The notes: a model not told the origin generated them from the sequence alone. A stretch of 64,000 nucleotides of DNA from Pontibacter ruber (GCF_023630205.1 NZ_JALPRR010000002.1:1046899-1110898), one strand, 5' to 3'; shown: positions 26,580 through 35,681, counted from the stretch's first letter. Numbers and translations are program-made.

Positions 26580-27968
26580 ATGGCAAACAACACCTCTCCT
26601 ATGCAGCTGCAGTTTATTGGTGCGGCTGGCGTTGTAACGGGTTCCAAGACCCTGCTGCAAACAGACAAGTATAAAATTCTGATCGACTGCGGTCTTTTTC
26701 AGGGAAATAAATCGGAGCGAAAGCTCAACAAAGTAAAGCGGCTACCTTTTAAGCCTTCTGAGTTGGATGCCGTTATCCTGACGCACGGCCACCTTGACCA
26801 CACGGGCTATCTTCCGGCGCTGATAAAGAAAGGATTTACAGGTCCCATTTATGCCACCACTCCTACCCGCGACATCACCGAGATCATACTTCGAGATAGC
26901 GCTAAAATTCAGAAGGAAGATGCACGGGAAGCCAACAAACGGCTGCGGGAAGGAAAGAAACCGATCCGGCCCCTTTACCGCAATAAGCACGTTTCGCAGA
27001 CGATGGAATTATTCCGAACCCATGAAGACGGCCAGTGGATCAGTATCAAAGATGATCTGAAGCTCCGTTTCCAGAAGAGCGGCCACATCATCGGTTCTGC
27101 TTCCGTTGAGTTGGAGTACCAGGAACGGAGATTCGTATTCTCCGGCGACATCGGCCAGCGCGACCCGCTTATACTTGACCCACCTTCCCGCATCCACACC
27201 GCAGATTACGTGGTGATGGAATCTACCTACGGAAATAAATTGCATGATAACAGTGTGTCTCCTTTCCAGGCGCTTCAGGATGTGGTAAACAAAGCACACG
27301 AAAAAGGAGGATCGCTGGTGATACCGAGCTTTGCTGTGGAACGGGCGCAGGAAATCATCATGCTGCTTAACAACCTGATGGACGAAAGGAGCATTCCGCG
27401 CCTGCCTATTTACTTCGACTCGCCGATGGGCAGCAACATCACCAAGGTTTTTCAGGAGCACGAAGATTGGCACAACCTCTCCGAGTCCGAAACAAACAAG
27501 CTCACTGAAAATGTACACATCGTGGAGAGCTTTAGCGAAACCCTTACCGTGCTGGATGAGAACGGACCTAAAAGCAAGATCATCATAGCCGGCAGCGGTA
27601 TGGCAACTGGTGGCCGCGTACTGCATTACCTAAAGGAGCTGGTGGGCGACGAGAAAAATACCGTTTTGCTGGTAGGGCACCAGGCAGAGGGTACACGCGG
27701 ACACCAACTGTGCAACAATGCAGCGGAGATCGAGATAGACAATGAGAAGTATAAAGTATGCGCAGAAGTATGCCAGATCGGTTCCCTTTCTGCCCACGGC
27801 GACCAGAAGGACCTGCTGTGGTGGCTGAAGCGTTTCAAAGAGGCGCCAAAGCAGCTGTTTCTCAACCACGGCGAAGGCGACGCTGCCGAAACGCTGAAGC
27901 AGAAAATAGAACAGGAGTTTGATTGGCCGGTAACGGTGGCGGAGATGAATAAAATATATGAGCTTTAA
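26580..27968 (+). CDS. MBL-fold beta-CASP exonuclease-like hydrolase (copy 1)
   Basis: 462 residues. Metallo-beta-lactamase motifs: 'HGHLDH' (69-74), 'SGDIGQRD' and 'KSGHIIGSASVEL'. The beta-CASP insert contains 'IPSFAVERAQEIIMLL' and 'IIIAGSGMATGGRVLHYL', followed by the C-terminal 'SAHGDQKDLLWWL'. This is the CPSF73-like/Ysh1 family of RNA 3'-end nucleases widespread in bacteria. It likely acts on RNA in the cytoplasm; some members act on DNA. A paralogue of similar length lies at 30950-32326, with an outer-membrane protein and an M1 peptidase between them. Confidence 0.9.
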   Translation: MANNTSPMQLQFIGAAGVVTGSKTLLQTDKYKILIDCGLFQGNKSERKLNKVKRLPFKPSELDAVILTHGHLDHTGYLPALIKKGFTGPIYATTPTRDITEIILRDSAKIQKEDAREANKRLREGKKPIRPLYRNKHVSQTMELFRTHEDGQWISIKDDLKLRFQKSGHIIGSASVELEYQERRFVFSGDIGQRDPLILDPPSRIHTADYVVMESTYGNKLHDNSVSPFQALQDVVNKAHEKGGSLVIPSFAVERAQEIIMLLNNLMDERSIPRLPIYFDSPMGSNITKVFQEHEDWHNLSESETNKLTENVHIVESFSETLTVLDENGPKSKIIIAGSGMATGGRVLHYLKELVGDEKNTVLLVGHQAEGTRGHQLCNNAAEIEIDNEKYKVCAEVCQIGSLSAHGDQKDLLWWLKRFKEAPKQLFLNHGEGDAAETLKQKIEQEFDWPVTVAEMNKIYEL

Positions 27969-28189
27969 TAAGCCCTACCTCCTTCTGCGTGCTTCCCGTG
28001 AAAAGAGGTAGATTTTATTCTTAAAAGTACTAGTGTCAGACCATCTCTCCGATCACCACTTTTCAGGCTACTGTCACTTGTTAGTAACCTATTGTCACTC
28101 AATTGTTTAAACATTAGGTATTACTTGCCGTTACAACGGTAAACAATATTAAAATGATGTTTAAGTAAAGCGGATGAGGGCGAGAGATT
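27969..28189 (+). other. 221-bp intergenic region with short TGTCACT repeats
   Basis: Contains two TGTCACT copies about 23 bp apart (near 28070-28100), spacing compatible with a binding site for a regulator of the downstream outer-membrane gene. No known motif. Confidence 0.25.
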
Positions 28190-28789
28190 ATGAGAACAAT
28201 ACTTTTACTCCTATTGCTGTTTACAGCTTCTACAAAGGCCATTTCACAGGATACCCTTCAACTACCCGCAACTTCAGCACCCGGTGAGGCAGACGTGTCC
28301 ATAGCTAAAGGCAACTGGCTGGTAGGTGCCATAATTGGTTCAACTGGTTACAACTTCAGCACCGATACTTATAGTCTGCTTGTCAATCCGAGGGCTGGTT
28401 ATTTCATTGGTCAAAACTTTGTTCTGGGCGCAGAATTTCTTGCAAACTTGGAGAGCCTTGATGAAGAAACTAACTTCCGGTACGGGATTACACCATTTGT
28501 TCGTTATTACTATACTCAGGGCGGTGGGCCATCGGGGCGTATTTTTCAGGAAGGCGTAGTCGGTATAGCTGGTAGCTCGGTTGAAGGTGCGGACGATGAG
28601 CCGGTTTCTTTTGTGATAGGTATCCGGTTTGGATATGCTCATTTTATTGCGCGAAATGTGTCTATAGAACCTATTCTAGGCTATACCTATACCAAAGCTG
28701 ATATTGGTGATAGTTCTGGTGGCGGCGGTCTTGCTTTAGCTTTAGGTCTGCAGATTTACCTGCCTGGCAGAGGCACAAGCGGAGAATAA
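28190..28789 (+). CDS. Outer-membrane beta-barrel protein
   Basis: 199 residues. The signal peptide (to about residue 20, AISQ) is followed by alternating hydrophobic strands: 'NWLVGAIIGSTGYNFS', 'PRAGYFIGQNFVLGAEF', 'FVIGIRFGYAHFIARNV' and 'GGLALALGLQIYL', with aromatic strand ends. The size fits an eight-stranded OmpX/porin-family barrel. The role is unknown, possibly adhesion or surface structure. A terminator follows. Confidence 0.8.
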   Translation: MRTILLLLLLFTASTKAISQDTLQLPATSAPGEADVSIAKGNWLVGAIIGSTGYNFSTDTYSLLVNPRAGYFIGQNFVLGAEFLANLESLDEETNFRYGITPFVRYYYTQGGGPSGRIFQEGVVGIAGSSVEGADDEPVSFVIGIRFGYAHFIARNVSIEPILGYTYTKADIGDSSGGGGLALALGLQIYLPGRGTSGE

Positions 28790-28806
28790 ACAAAACAGTC
28801 CCGGTA

Positions 28807-28846
28807 CCAAAAGAGCCACCTGCCTAACAGCGTGGCTCTTTTGGTT
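28807..28846 (+). terminator. Rho-independent terminator after the barrel protein gene
   Basis: A perfect 13-bp stem CCAAAAGAGCCAC (28807-28819)/complement (28832-28844). Confidence 0.9.
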
Positions 28847-28967
28847 AAACAACACCCTTAACGGTAGTGCCTACTACCACCTCTCTTCTTAGAATTATAT
28901 GTACGCAAGTGAAGTGTTCAGCTTAAAAGTATAACTTGCCCGTTATACTTTGTTTCACTTCAACTAC

Positions 28968-30848
28968 ATGTTCAACACAAAGCTTATACTTACCGCTGCC
29001 CTGCTGGCCGTCGGCGCCAGCGGCTTTGCCCAGGAGCAACTGCCCATGCCGCGCAATATCCAGCAGGCTTACGAAAAAGGCACCCGCTCCGCTAGCGGCG
29101 TACCCGGGCAAAACTACTGGCAGAACTCGGCCGATTATACGATCAAGCTCAATTTTGACCCGAATACCCGCCAGTTGTCCGGCACCGTTGCTATTGATTA
29201 CGTGAACAACAGCCCCGATACGCTCCGGCAGATCTGGTTTAAGCTCTACCCGAACTTTTACAAGAAAGGAGCTGCCCGCGCCCGAAGTATAGATCCGAAA
29301 GATGTAACCGACGGCGTTCAGATCCAGCAACTAAGTATAAACCAGCAGGCCGAGGATGTTGCCAAGCTGCGCATCGACGGCACCAACATGCCGGTAACCA
29401 TCAAACCGCTGGCTCCGAAAGGCAGAGCTAAAGTATCCATCACGTACAGTTATACTTTAAATGAGGGCTCGCATAACCGTACCGGTCAGGTAGACGAGGG
29501 TTCGCACTTTATCGCCTACTTCTTTCCGCGCATTGCCGTTTACGACGACATCGATGGCTGGAACCGCTTTGCCTACAACGGCTCACAGGAGTTTTACAAC
29601 GACTTCAGCAACTTCAACTTTGAGGTGACGGTACCAAAGAATTTTGTGGTCTGGGCTACCGGCGATCTGAAGAATGCTTCGGAGGTGCTGCAGAAAAAGT
29701 ATGTGAAACGCCTGCAGGAGGCTGAGAAAAAAGACAAGATCATCACCGTGATCGACAGCACCGATCTGAAGCGCAAAGACATCACAGCACAAAACGCCAC
29801 CAACACTTGGAAGTTTGAAGCAAGAAATATAGTTGATTTTGCCTTTGCCACCAGCGACCGCTACATGTGGAAGTCGACCAGCCTGGTAGTGGACCCGAAA
29901 ACCAAACGCCGCACCCGCGTAGATGCCGCTTTCCTGCCTAAGCAAAAGGACTTTTACGAAGTGGTAGACTTTGGCCGTAAAATCGTAGAGGCCATGAGCT
30001 ATACGTTCCCGAAATGGCCTTTCCCATACTCGCATATCTCCGTGTTCCAGGGGCTGGACCAGATGGAGTACCCGATGATGGTAAACGACAACCCAATGGA
30101 GGATCGTGCTGATGTGATCATGCTTACCGACCACGAGATCTTCCACACGATGTTTCCATTTTACCTGGGCACAAACGAAACCAAGTATGGCTGGATGGAT
30201 GAAGGCTGGGCCACGATAGGTGAGTGGATCATCTCTCCTATCATCGATCCGAAAATTGTAGACGACTACGGTGTGGCTCCCTATGGCGCTGCAGCAGGCA
30301 CCGAGGTCGATTTACCGATCACGACGCTGACCACGCAGCAAAGCGGCACTTCCATGTTCCTCAACTCTTACCCTAAACCGGCGCTCGGCTACCTGTATGT
30401 AAAGGACATGCTGGGCGATGCGCTCTTCGAAAAGGCGCTGCATTTTTACATCGAAAAGTGGCAGGGCAAGCACCCGCAACCCTACGACTTCTTCAACGCC
30501 ATAAACGCCGGCTCGGGCCGTAACCTTAACTGGTTCTGGCAACGCTGGTTCTTCGATGCAGGTTACCCCGATTTAGCAATTGCTAACGTGCAGCAGCAGA
30601 ACGGCGAGTACCAGGTTACAGTGGAGTCTGTCGGCACCAAGCCGGTGCCGGTAGACCTGGTGATTACGTATGCCGATAACACCACTTTCACCATTCATAA
30701 AACGGTGGAGGTGTGGGAGAAAGGAAACAAAACCGTGCTGCTGAGCTTTAAACCACAGAAGGCTGTAAAACAGCTGGAACTGAAAGGCACCCATGTGCCG
30801 GACAGCAACAAGCGTAACAACTTATACCAGGTAACCCAACCGCAATAA
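28968..30848 (+). CDS. M1 family metallopeptidase (aminopeptidase), exported
   Basis: 626 residues from ATG 28968; an in-frame TTG 18 bp earlier would displace the signal peptide. The signal peptide MFNTKLILTAALLAVGASGFAQ directs export. The gluzincin site is complete: His389-Glu390-x-x-His393, then 18 residues to Glu412 (HEIFH...DEGWA). The substrate-side motif is 'GLDQMEYPMMV' in place of GAMEN. The N-terminal beta-sandwich (about 35-240) matches M1 peptidases, and a beta-rich tail follows the catalytic domain. It probably trims peptides in the periplasm or on the surface. A terminator follows. Confidence 0.9.
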   Translation: MFNTKLILTAALLAVGASGFAQEQLPMPRNIQQAYEKGTRSASGVPGQNYWQNSADYTIKLNFDPNTRQLSGTVAIDYVNNSPDTLRQIWFKLYPNFYKKGAARARSIDPKDVTDGVQIQQLSINQQAEDVAKLRIDGTNMPVTIKPLAPKGRAKVSITYSYTLNEGSHNRTGQVDEGSHFIAYFFPRIAVYDDIDGWNRFAYNGSQEFYNDFSNFNFEVTVPKNFVVWATGDLKNASEVLQKKYVKRLQEAEKKDKIITVIDSTDLKRKDITAQNATNTWKFEARNIVDFAFATSDRYMWKSTSLVVDPKTKRRTRVDAAFLPKQKDFYEVVDFGRKIVEAMSYTFPKWPFPYSHISVFQGLDQMEYPMMVNDNPMEDRADVIMLTDHEIFHTMFPFYLGTNETKYGWMDEGWATIGEWIISPIIDPKIVDDYGVAPYGAAAGTEVDLPITTLTTQQSGTSMFLNSYPKPALGYLYVKDMLGDALFEKALHFYIEKWQGKHPQPYDFFNAINAGSGRNLNWFWQRWFFDAGYPDLAIANVQQQNGEYQVTVESVGTKPVPVDLVITYADNTTFTIHKTVEVWEKGNKTVLLSFKPQKAVKQLELKGTHVPDSNKRNNLYQVTQPQ

Positions 30849-30854
30849 CCCCAG

Positions 30855-30884
30855 AAAAGCAGCTCCGAAAAGGCTGCTTTTTTG
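30855..30884 (+). terminator. Rho-independent terminator after the M1 peptidase gene
   Basis: Stem AAAAGCAGC/GCTGCTTTT (30855-30863 with 30873-30881) followed by T residues. Confidence 0.88.
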
Positions 30885-30949
30885 ATGTACTTGTGCGCTG
30901 AAAGCGTATATTAGTTTATGCAATAAGCCACACCCAAAAGTATAAAACT

Positions 30950-32326
30950 ATGATCGATACCTCCTCTTCTGTGCAGCTTCGGTTCTTAGGCGGTGCCGGT
31001 ACCGTAACAGGCTCCAAAATCCTTGTTAAAACAGACAAGTACCAGATCCTCATCGACTGCGGCATGTTTCAGGGGCTCAAGCAACTGCGTTTGCTGAACT
31101 GGCAGAAGCTCCCGATAAATACAGAAGAGTTGGACGCGATCATTCTCACGCACGGTCACCTCGACCATTGCGGTTACCTGCCGGTGCTGGTGAAGAACGG
31201 CTACAACGGACCCATTTATGCCACCACGCCTACCCGCGACGTGACCGAAATCATACTTCGCGACAGTGCTAAAATTCAGGAAGAAGATGCTGCCGAAGCT
31301 AACCGAAAGGGCTTCTCAAAGCACCACCCGGCCAAGCCGCTCTATTCCCTGCCCGACGTTGACCTTACCATGCCGCTCTTCGAGACGCATGACGACAACG
31401 AGTGGGTGATCATTAACGAAGACTTTAAGTTCTGCTTCCGTAAAAGCGGCCATATACTGGGTTCGGCAATCGTAGAGCTCAGGTGTCAGGGCCGCAAATT
31501 TGTTTTCTCCGGCGACCTGGGCCGGCGTACGCCGATCCTGATGGACCCGCCTGTTTTCATAAAGGAAGCTGATTACCTGGTGCTGGAGTCTACCTACGGT
31601 GACCGATTGCACGAGCAGGTCTCGCCTTATGATGAGTTGCAGGAGGTAGTAAACCATACCATTGAGAAAGGAGGCGTACTGGTGATTCCGAGCTTTGCGG
31701 TGGAGCGGGCGCAGGAATTGCTTCTATTATTGAATACTTTGCGCGAAGACCGCAGCATCCCTCCTATCCCTATTTACCTGGACACTCCCATGGGCATCGA
31801 CGTTACCGAGCTCTACCTGCACCACCGCGACTGGCACAATTTGTCGGATGCCGAGTGCCGCACCATGATGCACAACGTGCATGTGATCCGGGAATTTGAG
31901 CAGACCCTGCACGTGCTTGATAAAGCCGGTCCTAAGATCATTATAGCGGGTAGCGGCATGGTGACAGGCGGCCGCGTACTCTATTACCTGGAGCAGCTGT
32001 TAGGGGATTCCAAAAACACAGTCTTATTAGTTGGCTACCAGGCGCCGGGCACACGCGGCAACCTGCTGCGCAGTGGAGCAACCGAGATCAAGATGCAGGG
32101 CGGTTACTACCAGGTGCAGGCCGAAATCCGGCAGATATCTACGCTCTCGGCACACGGCGACCAGTCGGACCTGCTCTGGTGGCTGTCGCATTTTAAGGAA
32201 GCGCCGCAGCAGGTGTTTCTCAATCACGGCGAAGCGCAGGCACTGGAGGCGTTGCGTCTGAAAATTACCGACACCCTGGGCTGGCCGGTAACAATTGCTG
32301 AAATGGGGACGACTTACGAACTATAG
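30950..32326 (+). CDS. MBL-fold beta-CASP exonuclease-like hydrolase (copy 2)
   Basis: 458 residues, paralogous to the gene at 26580-27968 along the whole length, with shared blocks such as 'PIYATTPTRDVTEIILRDSA'. Catalytic residues are intact: HGHLDH (His68, His70, Asp72, His73), 'SGHILGSAIVEL', 'SGDLGRRTP' and 'SAHGDQSDLLWW'. Eight bases separate its stop from the GNAT gene, so they are co-transcribed. The two paralogues may differ in RNA substrate. Confidence 0.9.
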   Translation: MIDTSSSVQLRFLGGAGTVTGSKILVKTDKYQILIDCGMFQGLKQLRLLNWQKLPINTEELDAIILTHGHLDHCGYLPVLVKNGYNGPIYATTPTRDVTEIILRDSAKIQEEDAAEANRKGFSKHHPAKPLYSLPDVDLTMPLFETHDDNEWVIINEDFKFCFRKSGHILGSAIVELRCQGRKFVFSGDLGRRTPILMDPPVFIKEADYLVLESTYGDRLHEQVSPYDELQEVVNHTIEKGGVLVIPSFAVERAQELLLLLNTLREDRSIPPIPIYLDTPMGIDVTELYLHHRDWHNLSDAECRTMMHNVHVIREFEQTLHVLDKAGPKIIIAGSGMVTGGRVLYYLEQLLGDSKNTVLLVGYQAPGTRGNLLRSGATEIKMQGGYYQVQAEIRQISTLSAHGDQSDLLWWLSHFKEAPQQVFLNHGEAQALEALRLKITDTLGWPVTIAEMGTTYEL

Positions 32327-32334
32327 CCATCGGT

Positions 32335-32853
32335 ATGAAAACATTTGAAACAGACGAGATCAAACTCATCCCGCTTACCGAGGCGCAGGTGGTTGTGTTT
32401 AACAAGGAGCCGGAGAAGATCATAGCCGATCTGGGCGTGAACAACAAAACCCTCTTTAACCCGGACGTGCTGCAGGAGATAAATGACAAGGTGGTTCTGC
32501 CACGCTTAAGGGCTGCAACTGCTGAGGAGGCTGTCTTCCACACGCGTTGGCTGGCTGTAGATAAGGCTACAAACCAGGTGGTGGCTGAGCTGATGGTAAA
32601 GCAGGGACCGGATGCGACAGGAGCAATTGAGATTGGATATGGGGTTTACCCGGAGTTTGCAGGACAAGGCTGGATGACCAAAATAGTGGCTGCATTCCTG
32701 CAATGGGCAAAGCAACACCCTAAAGTTAAACTTGTATGGGCTGAAACAGCCAAAGATAACCTCTCCTCTATCCGGGTGCTGGAAAAGAACGGCTTTGCTA
32801 AATTTCGGGAGAATAGTTTGTTCTACTACTGGCGTGTAAGTATTGAGAAGTAG
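32335..32853 (+). CDS. GNAT family N-acetyltransferase
   Basis: 172 residues. The acetyl-CoA-binding motif region is 'EIGYGVYPEFAGQGWMTKIV' (motif A, with Q/GxGxx) and the motif B end is 'VLEKNGFAKFRENSLFYYW'. It resembles RimJ/RimL-type acetyltransferases that modify ribosomal-protein N termini or small amines; the substrate is unknown. It lies eight bases after the beta-CASP gene and only 22 bp from the convergent RES toxin gene, with no terminator between. Confidence 0.88.
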   Translation: MKTFETDEIKLIPLTEAQVVVFNKEPEKIIADLGVNNKTLFNPDVLQEINDKVVLPRLRAATAEEAVFHTRWLAVDKATNQVVAELMVKQGPDATGAIEIGYGVYPEFAGQGWMTKIVAAFLQWAKQHPKVKLVWAETAKDNLSSIRVLEKNGFAKFRENSLFYYWRVSIEK

Positions 32854-32874
32854 ACATGATTCAAGTATAAACTG

Positions 32875-33336
32875 CTACTTAATAAACAGCCGCTTATCGA
32901 ACTCAAACGGAATTGTGTCGACCACCTGTACTTTGCTGAATTCGCGGTGTCTTGGGTTGATGAGGTAGTTGTGCGTTCCCTGTACAGTAGCAGAGGGCAC
33001 TTTCAGCACCAGGTGCTCGAAAGCAGCCACAAAGTTATCGCCCATTTCCTGTGTTACGTTCGGGTGCGGAAACGACTTCCACTCGACAGGCAATGTATCT
33101 TCTCTGATCTCCGAGATAGACACATCATCCGGAATCTCGATCTGCACCAGGTGGTAATCTTTCGGCACTATACCCAAGGGCATGTGCACGGCCACTTCCA
33201 CGGTACAAAGGGCTATCGACTCGCTGGTGTAGAGCATGGCCACTCCTTTGCTGTTCCAGCGGCCGCCAGCCAGTTCGGCGCCTTTTCCGGAGAGGTCGTT
33301 GCGGTACATGCCTTTGCTGAGGCGGTATACGATCAT
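32875..33336 (-). CDS. RES-domain toxin (NAD+-degrading, type II TA)
   Basis: 153 residues. The RES signature residues are in place: Arg in 'GGRWNSKG', Tyr/Ser/Glu in 'MLYTSESIALCTVEVAVH'. Characterised members are NAD+ phosphorylases or glycohydrolases that stop growth when free. The gene overlaps the upstream antitoxin gene by ATGA (33333-33336), so translation is coupled and the antitoxin is made first. Length is typical of the family. Confidence 0.92.
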   Translation of the reverse strand: MIVYRLSKGMYRNDLSGKGAELAGGRWNSKGVAMLYTSESIALCTVEVAVHMPLGIVPKDYHLVQIEIPDDVSISEIREDTLPVEWKSFPHPNVTQEMGDNFVAAFEHLVLKVPSATVQGTHNYLINPRHREFSKVQVVDTIPFEFDKRLFIK

Positions 33337-33761
33337 GCCAATACGCCGTGCTCGATACGCATCAGTTCATCGCGAAGCAGGCCGATGCCAAAGGTACTGT
33401 CCAGCAACTCTTTTGGCCGGATACCGCCCAAGGCAACATTTTTGGCTTCCAGCCAGGCGTCAAAGTTGTCTTTATCGCCAAACACCTCAATACCTTTATT
33501 GTAAACCAGTGTAATCTCCAGTATCTTCTCGGAATGGAGCGGATCGAAGGTGCGCTTCTCTTTTTTGTAACGCTGAAAGGTGCGTTCAGACAGGTGCAGG
33601 TAATTAGACCACTCACTGGTGCTGAAAGGGCTCTTGTCGGCAATGTTCTGGAACATGTTATACTTTATCCCTTCCCGTACCGTGCTGATCAGCATAAATA
33701 CATCTTTATCGTCGATGAGCTTATAGCTGAGGCTATCGCTTGTTTTTAATGCTCGTCCCAT
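33333..33761 (-). CDS. Xre/MbcA/ParS-type antitoxin of RES toxin
   Basis: 142 residues. The central HTH-like segment 'WSNYLHLSERTFQRYKKEK' is followed by the toxin-binding C-terminal domain 'VFGDKDNFDAWLEAKNVALGG' and 'DELMRIEHGVLA' (DUF2384). It neutralises the RES toxin and should repress its own operon. Upstream (33782-33822) there is a TATATTTG promoter element and two TTGTCG repeats 21 bp apart that could be its operator. Confidence 0.92.
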   Translation of the reverse strand: MGRALKTSDSLSYKLIDDKDVFMLISTVREGIKYNMFQNIADKSPFSTSEWSNYLHLSERTFQRYKKEKRTFDPLHSEKILEITLVYNKGIEVFGDKDNFDAWLEAKNVALGGIRPKELLDSTFGIGLLRDELMRIEHGVLA

Positions 33762-33781
33762 GCCTGTGGTGTTTGTTTTAT

Positions 33782-33822
33782 CAAATATACGAAAGTTGTC
33801 GATTAAATAACGCCAATTGTCG
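33782..33822 (-). promoter_or_regulatory. Promoter and putative operator of the RES/Xre operon
   Basis: A TATATTTG -7 element on the minus strand (33782-33789) lies 21 bp before the antitoxin ATG. Two TTGTCG hexamers (33796-33801 and 33817-33822, plus strand) are spaced 21 bp, two helical turns, suited to a dimeric Xre-type repressor. Binding is inferred. Confidence 0.45.
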
Positions 33823-34003
33823 CAATAAAAGTTTTGGGGGAGCAGGAAGTATAAGTAGAAAACAGTACCAACCTGGAAAGCTATGGCAAGTATGGCATCA
33901 AACGCAGTTGCACCTTCATTATAGAAAGTATTTGCTCCTGTCTTGCCGTTTGCTGTACTTTAGCAGCCGCTGTGTCGTTACTAGTGCTAAACTACAGACA
34001 AAC

Positions 34004-34729
34004 ATGCACAACTGGATAGTGGCAGTTCTGATCATACTTGGTATCAGCGCCTGCAACACCCACCATACTCTACAGAAAAAAAGCCAGTGGCCCAGCAGGG
34101 AGAAGGTAACAATGGCACAGATTGTAGCCCTCGAAAAACCTAAAACCCCAAAGGCACGGCAACAGCAGGACCGGTTTATAAAAACAAACATTAAACGTTT
34201 TAAATCGCGGCACAAAGCAGGTGCCTACTACGTGGCAAATGCAAAGCGCACGTTTAACGAACACAAGCTCGATTCGGCACACTACCTGTTTGGCCGCGCC
34301 TGGCTGATCGACAGCACGAATAAAGATATTTACTGGGGCTATGGGTTGGTTTATGGAGAGCAAAAGCAATACGACAAAGCGCTGTTTGTGCTCTACAAAG
34401 CCCTCGAGCAGGACAAGCAGAATCCACGCCTGCTCACAGACATCGCTACCAGTCACCTGGGCAGGTTTTATGTAGATAGTAACCCCAAAGACCTCCTGCA
34501 AAGCAAAAAGCTGCTCGAAAAAGCCGTTAAACTCTCCCCGGATAGAGCTGACGCTTATTACAAACTGGCCATCAGCAATTACTATCTACGTGATTACAGC
34601 AAGGCCTGGGAGTATCTGCACAAGAGCCTAAAGCAGGACCAGCAGGCGGCCGACAGGACTTTTATCGCTGCGCTTTTGCAGAAACAACAGGATCCGCTGG
34701 GGGTGTACGACCGCAAGAGCGTCAGGTAA
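34004..34729 (+). CDS. TPR-repeat lipoprotein
   Basis: 241 residues from ATG 34004; this start gives a lipoprotein signal MHNWIVAVLIILGISAC (lipid Cys17). Upstream in-frame Met codons belong to non-coding sequence before the divergent TA operon. The body is tetratricopeptide-like: 'AHYLFGRAWLIDSTNKDIYW', 'YDKALFVLYKALEQDKQNPR', 'AYYKLAISNYYLRDYSKAWE'. It is paralogous in layout to the next gene (34809-35504), with the same order of repeats and a shared ending 'DPLGVY'/'DPTGLF'. A role in envelope protein complexes is possible but unproven. Confidence 0.75.
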   Translation: MHNWIVAVLIILGISACNTHHTLQKKSQWPSREKVTMAQIVALEKPKTPKARQQQDRFIKTNIKRFKSRHKAGAYYVANAKRTFNEHKLDSAHYLFGRAWLIDSTNKDIYWGYGLVYGEQKQYDKALFVLYKALEQDKQNPRLLTDIATSHLGRFYVDSNPKDLLQSKKLLEKAVKLSPDRADAYYKLAISNYYLRDYSKAWEYLHKSLKQDQQAADRTFIAALLQKQQDPLGVYDRKSVR

Positions 34730-34808
34730 TCTTGCAATTGTATCGTTTTTAGGTTATTTTTAGCGTTCAACTTACGCACTAGTAGAACCTAACCTACCTG
34801 ACCTTTAC

Positions 34809-35504
34809 ATGAAGAAGTTATTTTTTTCGGCTGTGGCCTTCCTGATTGCCACTACCTTTACGCTGGCCCAGGAACAACAGGCCCAGCCTGACCCGAAGGT
34901 GCTGCCAATGTTTGGCAAGATCCAGAAAACCGAAGAGCAGCAACTGAAAGACCAGCGCTTTCTGGCCAGCTGTGATGCCAGCTTTACCACCCGCCAGGAG
35001 GCAAGCAACTTCTTTATGCAGCGTGGCTGGGAGTTCTTTAACGAAGGCCAGGTAGATACAGCCGTTTACCGTTTTAACCTTGCCTGGCTCCTGAACCAGG
35101 ATAACAGCGATACCTACTGGGCTTTTGGCCTGGTAACGGCTGCTAAAGGCAAGTCGGCAGAGGCAATAGAATATTACGAAAAGGCGCTAACGCTCCAGCC
35201 ATCCAATTCGTTGCTCTTATCTGATGTTGCTTCTGCGCACCTGACACTTTACACAGAGAAGAACAAGAAAAAGAACCTCAAGCAGGCCAAATCATACCTG
35301 GAGCGGGCTATTGCGGCAGATGCTAAAAATGCGTACGCGCTGTACACGCTCTCCAGGGAACAGTATTACGAGAAGAAGTATGACGAGGCCTGGAAACTCC
35401 TGCATCAGGCCCGCGAAATAGACCTGTCGCACCTGGATTATGCTTACCTGGGCCAGTTGATGGAGAAAATGCCGGACCCCACCGGCCTGTTCAAAAATAA
35501 TTAG
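34809..35504 (+). CDS. TPR-repeat protein, exported
   Basis: 231 residues with an N-terminal signal peptide (FTLAQ, cleavage about residue 20) and no lipobox. The TPR region (about 85-215) includes 'YRFNLAWLLNQDNSDTYWAF', 'AIEYYEKALTLQPSNSLLLS' and 'AYALYTLSREQYYEKKYDEA'. It matches the preceding lipoprotein in architecture, so the two genes are probably an old tandem duplication with different anchoring. A terminator follows at 35523. Confidence 0.78.
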   Translation: MKKLFFSAVAFLIATTFTLAQEQQAQPDPKVLPMFGKIQKTEEQQLKDQRFLASCDASFTTRQEASNFFMQRGWEFFNEGQVDTAVYRFNLAWLLNQDNSDTYWAFGLVTAAKGKSAEAIEYYEKALTLQPSNSLLLSDVASAHLTLYTEKNKKKNLKQAKSYLERAIAADAKNAYALYTLSREQYYEKKYDEAWKLLHQAREIDLSHLDYAYLGQLMEKMPDPTGLFKNN

Positions 35505-35522
35505 TGATCTAAACTTCTTTAG

Positions 35523-35553
35523 AAAAAGCGCCTCAGAAACGGGCGCTTTTTTT
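35523..35553 (+). terminator. Rho-independent terminator after the TPR genes
   Basis: Stem AAAAAGCGCC (35523-35532)/GGCGCTTTTT (35542-35551) plus T tail. Confidence 0.92.
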
Positions 35554-35636
35554 ATTGTTTACAGCTCTCCCTGTAGAGTCGGGTAAGTGTAGGTGGGAGA
35601 AATCAGATAACGACTTTTTAATTATACATACTTTAC

Positions 35637-35644
35637 TATATTTG
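35637..35644 (+). promoter_or_regulatory. Putative -7 element TATATTTG for the OmpA-family gene
   Basis: Fits TAnnTTTG; a T-rich TTTT stretch lies about 19 bp upstream and the ATG is 37 bp downstream. This is one of the better promoter candidates in the window. Confidence 0.55.
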
Positions 35645-35681
35645 TTCTGATAGTAACTGGAAATCAGTATTTATTGGATAT

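Noticed and set aside
33740..34003. Upstream extension of the TPR lipoprotein gene
   Set aside because: The extension overlaps the divergent TA promoter and start, and moves the clear lipoprotein signal 88 residues inside.
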